From positions 1 through 64,000 of the forward strand of contig NMRA01000070.1 in NCBI GenBank assembly GCA_002633005.1: a stretch of 64,000 nucleotides of DNA, read 5' to 3'. Numbering within the stretch: position 1 is the first letter of the stretch; each line of letters opens with the position of its first letter. Origin of the DNA: Phoronis australis. Its lineage: Eukaryota > Phoronida > Phoronidae. The position numbers and the translations under genes are program-made. The notes beneath the pieces are model-generated. The model was given only the letters and a program-made list of their open reading frames with translations. It had not been told where the DNA came from and searched no databases. Shown in pieces: positions 47,301 through 59,300 of this stretch.

Positions 47301-50300
47301 GGCAGCAAGCACATTTGGGAATTACTGTCTTCTGACTGAGATCAGTCGATACTTACATCAAGAGCTAACTGTGTTTTTTCTACTGTTCCTAATAATGACT
47401 TCTTTTCTTCTTCGAGAGCTGCCATCTGGTCTTCACTTGCCTGTTAAAATGTTTCCTTTTGTTATCTCATACAGCAAAAAACATTTCATAAATCCTGCAG
47501 TTGCGTCAGAAGGTTAATGCTTTTCATAACAAAACATCTGTCAATATTGAACATACAACAATGCTCTTACCACTGCAAATTTATGTTAATTTAATTCTTC
47601 ACTAACCAAGCTACAGAAGTATATTAGATCATGCACATGCCTTCGAGACCCTGATTTTCTATAACAGAAAACAGACGTCTTTGACAGAATCAGAAAATTC
47701 GAACAGAATTGACATACTGCAACTGCAGTAAATGCAACAATTCTAATAAATCAGATTGTGTTTGAAAACTGACCACAAACTCAAAATACTGCAGGAAGTA
47801 AACAGACAGAAGTCAGAATTAAACAACAAAAAGTAGAAGGGCACTATCATGCTTGTCTGCCTCAGTAGGTGAGCCTGTGAACAGAATACTATCATGCTTG
47901 TCTGCCTCAGTAGGTGAGCCTGTGAACAGAATACTATCATGCTTGTCTGCCTCAGTAGGTGAGCCTGTGAACAGAATACTATCATGCTTGTCTGCCTCAG
48001 TAGGTGAGCCTGTGAACAGAATACTGGCCAGAGGTACTGTCATCATCGAGCATGTGAGATGCTCCTAATTTTCCATTCAATCAAACAAAAATGCCGTACA
48101 GGAGATCTCGGCCGGTGACATTTCCTGAGTTCGCCGGTTTTTCACTTCAGGTAACCCATTTATTTCATTTTCAGTTCTAGCCAACCAGATTCGGAGACCT
48201 CATTTCCCATTTGTGACCTTTACTTAAGGTCATGGGTTCGATTCCCACTGGGACACACAGCTAGACCCTTGAGTCAGGTCTTTAGCTCCTCAACTCCGTT
48301 TTAGTTATACATTATTAAAGCATAAAAATGGTTTCAAGAGATCAGTGTAATGGGCCCACCTGAGCAGCCTGCGTACATCTGCTACAACATGTACCAGACC
48401 GCCTGCAATGATTTTTAAAACATGTTAGTTATAAAACAGAGCTTCATAATTAAAGCAGAGTAGAGAATTAACTGAAGACATATTTATGTCATTTACCGCT
48501 TTGGAATTTGCTAATTTACAAAAGCCAAAAAACACAAGATTTTGGGTTTTTCAAAACAGAAAATCAGGGTACCTATACATGCGTTCTCTAATTCTGAGAA
48601 TAGATATGAGTAGTGCTCAAGAGTCCATGCAATTACAAGACTATAGTATTATAGTTTCTCGAGTAATTTCCAACAAATAAATAAAGCTTCAAAACAACAT
48701 CTTAACATTTTTCCCAAAAATATGAAATTTAGGAATAACAGCTTGCAACTGAGCTTTTTTCATGAAAAACAACGCTTGTCTTTGACTGTTTCAAAAACTA
48801 AATTCGAAATTGCCAAAAAACCAGCAGTGTGTGTGCATGCATGCGTACAGTCCACATGGCCCTTTACCGAAACCTTGCGTGTTTGCTTCATCTCCGAGAT
48901 CTTGTTGTTACAGGACATCAGATGTGTGCGCGTGTGTGTGCGCATGTGTGTGCGTGCGCGTGTGTGTGCGCGCGTGTGTGTGCGTTCGTACAGACCACAT
49001 CCCTTCAACAATACCTTGCGTGCTTCCTCCATCTCTGTTATCCTGTTGTTACATGATGCCAGCTGCTTGTCTGCTTCACTAGCCTTCTGCAGAGTCTCAT
49101 GTTCTACTGATGACTTCTCCTGCTCAAGTTCTTCCAATCTCTCCTCTAGCTCCTGTTGGCCACAACAACAAACAACACATTCTTACAGTGTATACGAAGT
49201 AAACTGAGTAGACTGCCAGCACCTTGCATGGCCTCACTACATGAAGTCAGTCACTAAAGATGGTGGCCATTGCATGACCATTGTTTCTGTTTAGAGCGCA
49301 AGATAGACTTGAGTACTAGGCTATTGCACTGAACTCAAACTGTTGACATCCATGCCACGATATTCCTACAGTCTTGACATCAATCCACTGACAGGGAAGT
49401 GTGGAATAGGTAGAAGCCAAAATTGTTGCACTATGCAAAAATACAGGGTACTTCAAAAAGAAGGAGCTGTATCAAAGTTCCCTGATCTTTATCTACCCAG
49501 TATTGATACCTAGTGCTTAAGTAACTACTAACTAAATCCATTTGCTGGACAGTCAATATAATTTGACAAACTCGATTCGCCAAGGGTTCTGGTGATTTGA
49601 TGACAGATGGTGATGAAGAGATGAATTAAACATGGCAGGTTAACTGTGTAACATCACTTGGAAATGAATTATGAGCAGGCCGCAAGTGAAACCAAAATTA
49701 CAGAAAAATTATCACAGCATCTTTTAATTCGTTGGTAAATTACAACTAAACACACACTTTATAGACTAGATGAAGAACATGGCTGACCACTTTTCTACCT
49801 TGAGACAAAAGAACGACACCTTCAAAGTCAAAGTAATGCATATGTTAGCGTGTGAGACATACAAACAACATGTGTAAAATCAATTTTAAAGCACTTTTTA
49901 CAATGCCACGAGTTCAATAACTTGGACTCGGTTTTTACTGCTTCGGTCTTTTTTTAAAAAAACTGAAAAACTCAGACATTAATTTGACACCATTTTGCCC
50001 ACTTGCAAGTGTGTTGCGCTTACTCCTCAACCCCCCCAATCCCTCAGTATTATCGCCACACACATTTTATTCAACTACAGAGCAAAAGGAAAATGTGCTT
50101 TTCAGTCACTTCATGGAAATAGATTAGTATGAATGAATTTCTTTTTAACAATGTTAGTAAGCTCTTAAGTATTTTGTATAATTCTGGTTGTTTCTAAAAA
50201 AGCATTTCAGGTAAGCCATTATCTTAATACATAGACATCTCTTCAATTATTCATCGTATTGTATCACCAGTCACTTAGTATTAGCTATTTATATTTGAAT

Positions 50301-53300
50301 TTATATCTTTTGCATGAACTATGTAATATCTCCCACCACATAAAATGCCCTGCGCTTTTTAGGTTCACATTTATTGTGCAACGCGTTTTGTCTTGCAATG
50401 GATGTTATCCCATTAAAAATCTTTGAAAAATGGTCAAAACCCATGATTACAGAAGCTATGAAAAGTGCAAAAACTGCATTGTAACTTTCCATATGTTGTC
50501 CAAAACAATAATAATTCTAAAAAACACACAGGTGGTAACTTCAACATATTTCAATATTCATCACACCAGCCAAATCACAGGTAACCCTTCCAAACAGTAA
50601 CCTACATTACACGTCACTTCTCCCTCTCACCAGTCTACAAGGATATGCTGCACAACAAGGTCACTTTACTTTAAGCAGCATCAGGCGACCTCACCTGAAT
50701 TAAATCAACAGAACCTCTCACCTTTTTAGATTTCTCAGCGGCTTCTGTAGCTTTCTTCTCACTATTCAACTGTTTACTGGCCTCAGCATGCTGGAAAATA
50801 CAATGCTTCTATTTAAGCAAACTGTACTAGACTAGAGAGACAGCGGCGGTGGCACCAGCAAATATGACTTATAAGTTGCTTTACAAATAACACCCCACTC
50901 ACCTGGATCACCTGCAGACACACCTAATCAGGTGGGAATAATTACAAGCACAGTACTTTCTAACAAAGATTTACACACTCTATTAACTCCGGCATGTCTT
51001 TATGAATAGGCTTGACTTGTTGCTTTGTTGGGGTGAAGCACCTCACCAAGCCTAGTCTTGGTGTAGGGAGTTCTGTAAACACTATTCTCGTGGCAAGAAG
51101 CTATCAGTCAGCAAAGCTGATTTTCAAGAATAGACTTTTGAAATGTTTATTATCTACATTTTTAGAACACGAAAAGCCCTTCGATCATATATTATGAACT
51201 AAAAAGTGACATAAGAATAAAGCACACCAAAACATAGCAGAGTTCACAACATACCTGTCTTAGTAAACCAACGTGTTCCTCACGCAGTTTACTGTAAATC
51301 TCCTTTAATTTTTGGAATTTCTCATCTCGTGATTTTGCAATTTCTACAAGCAAACAGACAGTGAACAGTTGGTTACAAGTCAAAAATACAATTAGCGTTT
51401 ACACTTCTCTATTTTTAAAGTTTTCATTGCCTGATATCCTTCACCACATGACGATGCTTTGAGGATTCACAACTTATGGTGTCAGCAGTGATTTTCTGAT
51501 AACAAAATGTACACGCCACTGCATGGCCCTACTATTTCATGAACCCACACTGTCGATGCTATACAAATATAATGAAAAGTGAATGATTTACGATCATGAT
51601 CGACAATACTGGTTTTATGCATTTAAATCTCTCAATTTCTTAAAAAAAATTTCTCAGTACATAAGAATTAGGATTGCTCTGCCAAAAGCTAACAGCTCTC
51701 CTGACATGCTATCAATCCCATCTACTTCATGTGGTGCAAACTTTGATAAAACAGATCCCATTTCTCAAGAACATTTTCTTTTGCATGATAGAAGCTCGTA
51801 CAGTTTTCAAATCCGACATCGTAAATCTTCACTTATTCACAAAACTTACTTTCCGCTTCCTGTAGTTTGTCCGTAGCTTGGGCCTGTGTCTCCACCATCT
51901 CAAGTTGGTTTAATATCATCGCTTTCTCCTACAATACAACAAACACACATTTTAATGCAACCAATGCCCCAACAAACAAAAAACAAACAAACAAACAAAC
52001 AAACAAACAGACTTAGAATGCAGATAAATACAAACATTTGAAAGAAAAAATACGAAAGTAGATAAAAACATTCAGCAGTTAGGACAAATCAAAGAGAGGT
52101 GAAACGACGTAAAATGAAAAGTAATTAATACCAGTACAAAATTACCCAATTACATAGTATACCAATACGCCAAAACACAACTACGGCGATACACTGAACA
52201 TCATCCGACAGGTAATTTGTTTACATTGCGAAAACGTACAACTGTGAAAAGTCCTTCTGGAAAGCAAAATGAAGTTATTATTTCATAATTATCATAATTA
52301 TTCATACAACCCTTTACATTAAAATTGCCAATCTGTCTATAGAGGAAATATAAGAATATTAGTTCCACTTCTCCGTATCTTTGACAGGGCTTGGAATGAC
52401 CAATGATTAAAAAGAGGAAAATTTTCCAGGCGATGTATCATTCCACAAATAAATAGGTTCGTGTGGTAGAAATATTTTCATGTGTTCTAAAATTTAACTG
52501 AAATAAACATTTTTGCATGAAAAAAATTAAGTCAAAATAATGATAAAAAAGACAGTTACACAAAAAGAGGAAACTGGAAATCAAATAAAAGGAAATCAAA
52601 ACCAAAAAGAAGAAATTATCGTAAAAGAAGAAAATTCCAAGCTCTTGTCTATTAACACTGTATAAATTACCTTTGTAATTACAGTAACCTGTTCCTTTTG
52701 ATCTTTGAGTTCATTTTCTAGTTTCTGAATGATACTGTTCAACTGTTCAATCTTCAACACTGCCTGGGCTTTCACTGTCTCTATCTGTCGCTTGAGGAGA
52801 TCAATCTCTCGTCGCAACTGATCAATTAACATGTCCCTGTCAAGAAACAGCGGTAAGTCAATTAACTCATCAAATTTTACTCCAACTCAACACAGAAAAA
52901 CACAGTTTTATGTACCCACCATCAGACTCGGATACAATCCTGCACATATCATGCAAGTGATACAGTATGTGGAGAAAATGAAAATTCCTTTTTGCACAAG
53001 TAACTTTATTAAGTAATTTTATTTCCATCATCTGCAGTGCTTAATGATGTCTATAGTTTTGTAACAGTATGTAAATCTCACCTTGCATCTGGCTGCTGTA
53101 TAAGTGTAGCTGTGACAGGCTCAGGGGGCGGAGCTGGCTCCTTAAAGAACATCGTACAGGTCAGTTTAAAGAGTATGCAAAGGAGTACAGTAAAAAGAAA
53201 TTCACACAGTGGGTTTGGTAAAATAGGAGTCCCTAATGTGGGACACCAGACCAGTACGTGTTACAAGGACACCAACGCTTACATTTCTAACTACTCTGCA

Positions 53301-56300
53301 AACAAATCACATTCTTGCCTAAGTACTGCGCCATAAACTAGTTGTGGATTGGATTATCTGCCATTCTGAAGCCATAGAATATCTTATTTACGGTGATTCT
53401 ACAAATATTTTCCAAAAAAAATAATTGCCAAAATTGTCATTTTTCTATTTCTTCAAAGACTGATTACTATCCTTCAGTAATGTAATATTCACCAAAATTA
53501 ATGTTGTTCTATGAATCTATGCTGCACAAACAAACTTAAGCTAATAATGTTTACCCTAAAAATATCAATATTTATTTTAGTTGAAAAATTTGACAAAATA
53601 AAATGTCTCCCGTCCTCCACATTGTGAGCTAAATGGATAAAAAATTACTGTACCATCCTCAACATGTGAATTGTTTTATGTATGAGAATATACTGTTCAC
53701 TATCCTGAAGTTGTGGATTAGACAATTTACAATTCTAAAGTTGTGGATTAGATTATTTACAATTCTGAACTAATGGATTGGATTATTTACAATTCTAAAC
53801 TTATGGGTTAGACAATTTACAATTCTAAAGTTGTGGATTAGATTATTTACTAATCCTAAGATGGATCTCACTGGCTCCAACCAAAGATGAAAGTTGACAG
53901 AATTGATGGGCTTTCATAAGGGACATGATGAACAGGTTTCTGATAAAAGACAGTATGATGGTCATTTTGACACGACTAATGCAAGACGTGTTTAATGAAA
54001 AAATCAATGCCACAACACTGTTATTCAAGTAGTTTTATGTTAAAGTGTCTAGCTAAGTGTCATAGCTAATCAGACACATTTTAGGCTGAGCTATGCGTGA
54101 TTCAAAATTGCATGTGGAGTCCCTTTAAAATGATTGCATTTTTCTCATGAAATTACACATTGAAGTCAATTGTAACTACCGGCGGTGCGTGGACCATGGG
54201 AGGTGAGGGTTCCTCGAAGTCTGGAGGCTCTGTGTCGGGCATGTCCTCCCCTGGCACAACAACAACTGGTGCTTTATGGAACTGGAGGTCTGATGCCTTC
54301 AGGAAGTTGGGTGGATTCTGGGAAAGTAATAATAACATTTGGTAGGTGTATCACACACAAAGCTCTGCAGCTCCAAATTAATAGATTTTTACACAGTATC
54401 TAACCCTACAAATGTAAACAACTCAAAAAGTTACCTCATTTGATGCTATCTAATTCAGTTTATCACCTTAAAAAAGGTGGTTGTTTGAATGTGAAAAAAT
54501 AGACCACAGTCTTATATTTATGAATTTCTTCTTTCACTTGAGCAGGCTAAAGAACAGATAATGAAGACATCAATTCATACCTCTGGAAAATTGGGCACTT
54601 GCACCAGGTTCTTGAAGTACTGCAAGTTCTGTGAGTTGTAGTAAAACTGCCTCAAGCTAAAACACAAAAACAACTTACCACAGATAATGATAGAAAGGCT
54701 TGCGTAAAATGAATCAAATTAGGAATTCATTATTTATCTAAATACTCATCTCAATACTATCTGTACAGCTCTCAGGTTACTGACATTCATACCATTAAAC
54801 AAGAGCACAAAAACATGTACTCACATATGTATGAATTACGTGGGTAAATAAAAATGTTTCAGCGATTGAATCTTGTTTGAATGTTTGATCTTGTGGTTGA
54901 TATGCATGATTTTTTGAAATTGTGATTCATAAGTGTGACTTAATGGCTTTAGGGGATGATTGAGTGGTTCTGACCGATGAGTTGATGTTGGAGCGTATGA
55001 TTCGTGAAGTACCCTTAGCTATACAGGTTAATACGTGTCGTGAAACAAAACCACATAGTAATGAGGAACCTATCGACTTCCTTTTGAACTGTGAATAAAA
55101 CCTCTCTCTGTGTCCACTCAATGTGTCAGAGGGCAGCACTGAGTACCCTTGGCTACACAGGTTAATACATGTCGTGAAATAACACCACATGGTAATGAGG
55201 AACCGATTGACTACCTTTTGAACTGTGTATAAAACCTCTCTCTATGTCCACTGAGTGTGTCTGGGGGCAGCAGCGAGTGCAGTTTGAACAACAACTTGAC
55301 AATGTGATCATAGAGTAGAGCTGACTCCTGGATGCAAGGAATCAATGGGGCAAGTCTACACTGGCCGGCGCTGGTCATGGAGTTAGAACGAGACATGTCG
55401 AGGGAGCCAAACACTGGAATTATGTGAAATAGACACGAGTCATGAATACCATCTGCTTTACAAACCAGTCTATTTCAATGTTTAGTGATGACATGTCCAA
55501 CACTATTACGACGCAATTTGGACGAAACACATATCGCTAGAATTGCAATGTAACATTAACATTTTCAAAAAATTTTGTAGGTCTTGAGATTATTTTCCAG
55601 TTCAGGTAACCACAGGGGCAGTTAAGCACTTGAAATGTATACAAAATCATGGGCTTGGATCAATATGTGAGGTCAGGCAACGGTTGTACCCATTGTATGC
55701 TCTTGGGGAGTTGAAGTGTTTCTAAATAACCACTCCAGTTATTAAAAAATCAGCACTAATCTTTCTAATTTTAAATTAGTTTATTCAAAACAACAGATAC
55801 AAAAGACCACTACTCGACTTTGTGTACTTACCACAGGATTGCAGAACCAAGATTTCATCCATATAGTCCAAGAGGTCAACAGCTAGCTCAAAGCTGGAAA
55901 AAAGAGACTTCTTCCAGTTAACCTTACCCAAGACACTGTTTAATTACCTTTCCTAACTTAGTTTAGGACACTTATCGTCTCGAGACACAAAAGCTTGCCA
56001 CAAAAAGATGAGAAATTTTCATTTGAACAAATCAAGACTTTCCTCACGGGTTTCAAAATCACAAAACCAAATCATTAGGAAAATAAATATTTATTCAATC
56101 TTCGAAATTAAAAAATATCATGGATACAGTTGAAATTTTTGGTTTAAGAAATACATGAAGTGCTTGTCAGTGGTGGATTCACAACAGGACAAAATAAAAC
56201 AGTACAGTTTCAAGATAGAACATGAACTCGTATCAATCTCAAAGCAAGACAAATGTCTTTAGTTTTTGGTTGTCCTCTCAAAAGTTGTTAAACCAAATTT

Positions 56301-59300
56301 GTAAAACCAGTCAAGAAATAATCTACTTTTCAAACTAGGGAAAGCAGAACTAGAAAATACAACAATTACACAGAAAACTTTGAAGAGCTGCAACAAAAAA
56401 ATAAAACTATTTATAAGACACGAGTCTGCTCACTAAAAACATAAGGGCTGTTCCAGCAAAATCTGTGTGGGGGGGGAAGGCAACTGAAATAAAAAATTAT
56501 GGGTGGTTGCGTTTGGCTTAAATTCAAAATGGCTGGTGGTCGTACTTCAAAAAAATTAAAATTTACAGGTCGTTGTTGTTTCATTGGGCCATAAACGTTT
56601 GATGGTGGGTAATTTTAGTAAATTTTATAAACAATCTGCACAGAATCAAAAACTGAAACAAAAATGCAACTTGAAAAGAGCTCTGACTTTTTCACTCCCT
56701 CCGATCTCCTCATCGGTATGCCCATAACACCATTTAACCACAGGTGCTCGAATTTCTCGATGGCTAATAATCATATATAAGAAACATATGTTTTCTTAGT
56801 AATGACTGACGTTAGTGTTGATGGAGGAACAGATAAACTCCAGCGCCTGTGCAGTCAACCACAAGAACAAAAAAAAATTACGGGTGGTTGCATTTCAAAC
56901 TTATAAAAAATTACGGGTGGTAGGCTGAAGAAATAAATGAAAAATATGGGTGGTGGGTGTGAAAAAAAGGTGCCTTCCCCCCCTCCCATACATATTTTAC
57001 TGGAACAGCCCTAAGAGTGTTTAAATCGTAGAGCTGTGTAACTTAATAAAAACAGTACATCAACTAATTATTATAATTATTATTTATTTTAACAACGGAT
57101 TAATTCAATACGAAATTAAAATCCTACTACACAGTTCAGATAGTATGAACAAAGTACTTACAATCCATTGGCATCATTACCAGTGATTTCCGTAATCAAT
57201 TCCTTGGTCATCACCATATTACCAGGGACAGCTTTGTACTAGAATAGAAATCAATAAACCACAGACTTAAACAGGGAATAACCGAAGTACGAGGCTATCT
57301 ATCACCAACATGCAGCAGTGTAAAGTCAAACGCCAAAAGTTGATCATGAAAGATAAGTGCTAAGCAATCTGAACACATTTTGCAAAAACACCTCGAAATG
57401 AACAGTGCACGAAATCCCTAGAAACCTTTTTACAAATTGGTGAAGCTACAGAATGGAACACAGAGATAAGGACCTCACTGCATAATTTGTGAAAAATAAA
57501 ATCACCGCTTTATATTATTTTGGCAGGGGCTTCAGATGTCCTGTTCAGAAAACGTTTGCAGCTTTTTGCAGTTTATTTATTAGTTTGGAGTCATGTGAAC
57601 TTAGTTACTCACACAAGCAATGTTGTATTCAGGGTATCCACTGATACCCAAATCCGTCAATGATTTGTCACTGGCTTTGGGTACAGTAAAATGGGTTTAC
57701 CCAAAAATATTAAGGTATGTCAGTAGTCTTGTGGGTACAGTGAAATGGAAATGGGTGTATTAAAACTTGCTTAGACGTATCAGTGTCAGTGGGTCTTGGC
57801 TACAGTGAAAAGGAAATGGGTGTACCCAAATGTGCAGCTTTGTCACTAACCTTGGGTACTGTGAAATGAAAATGAGTGTACCCAAACTGTCACGATGCAA
57901 GACCTCTCAATGGTTGGGTTCAATAAAATCAGTTTGAGTGTACCCAAGATTGGCTGTTAATTGATCTTATGAATCCCTAGGGGAGCTTGAAAATGATCTC
58001 TTGATTTTTCCATGACATGTTCATTTTGATGATAAAAGTTCATTTGAAATAATAACATGTTAAGGTTAAACCTGGAGTTGGCCGAGCATCAAACAGGGGA
58101 GACGAAAACTAATTTGTTGAAACATATGACATAAGGCAGAGTAGTCGAAGAGACACCTTAATGAAATTATACTAAAAGCTTGTCCAATGCTATTTCTGAG
58201 ACTTTGCGCTGTTTAAACAAATCAATGGAGTGTCTTGTCAAGTCCATTTGTATCAAAACTCCATGGTACGTCTTTTTAATGGCTGTGCACATAAATAGAA
58301 AAGGACTATTTTTATGATGAATGTGTCTAAACAAATTATTTCCATTTTAGCTAGAGTAGGGAGCACCACAATGATTGCCACTTTAACTAATGAACACTAA
58401 AATAGCTCTCTTTCTAATATGTAACAATTATAGCACAAAATCACAGTCTATTTCTGAAGATTCCAATGCGTCAAACTGCAATGGTTCATATCTACAGAGA
58501 GCTACAGTGCTGCAAAGTGGAACCAGTCGTGGCGATTCATAGCAAAAACTGGCCGAAACTGTACTCCATCTATGAGAAACTATGATGATTTGTAGCCCAC
58601 TACGGAAGCTTCAAATTGTTTTGGTTTAAAAAACTACTGTGGGTCACTACAGCTTGACCGTGGACTATGAACGCTGTAGCAAAACTGTAGTGGAACCATA
58701 ACATCGCCTTTGTCACCGTAGAATCGTTGTATGACCACCATTTGGGAGTGACCATGCCGGAATATTAACAAAATTTCATGTATCTGAATCAATTTCAAAG
58801 GCTTGAGAGCGGCCAGGTTTATCTGTTTTCCTGCCAAAGCACTAAGTTCTATCAAGGTTCATAATTGGCGCACAATGAGAAATTGAATTTCACCTTTTTG
58901 GAGGCCCTCTGTGAATAATTAGATGTTTATTTTCTCACACTCGTATAATTTGGAAAGTAATTTGTTCATTACTGAAGTGTGCGTGGGTGTACGAATGGTG
59001 TGTGAATGTTTTACCTTCTACATCGTTAGCTAGTTATCATTTCCTGTTATTGTCTTTCTTTTGACAAATAAAATATTAACCTAAAAAAAAAATAATAAAC
59101 TGGGAGACCCCGTTGCTCACTATCAGAACTTCTGCACACTGTGAAAAATACCCAACAAAATTCTGCTCGTCAATTGCAAGTACTTTGCTGTAACAAGAGA
59201 TAGCACGAAAATGTTACTGAAGAAACACAAGACTTTGTTTCTAATTCCCGCGAAAACAATACTGCAACACTTTGCACAGAGATATCACTTCAGATTGACT

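Noticed and set aside
47743-48068. Open frames on both strands with repeated peptides
   Set aside because: They are translations of four perfect 45-bp repeats; a unit that is a multiple of three without stops opens several frames at once.
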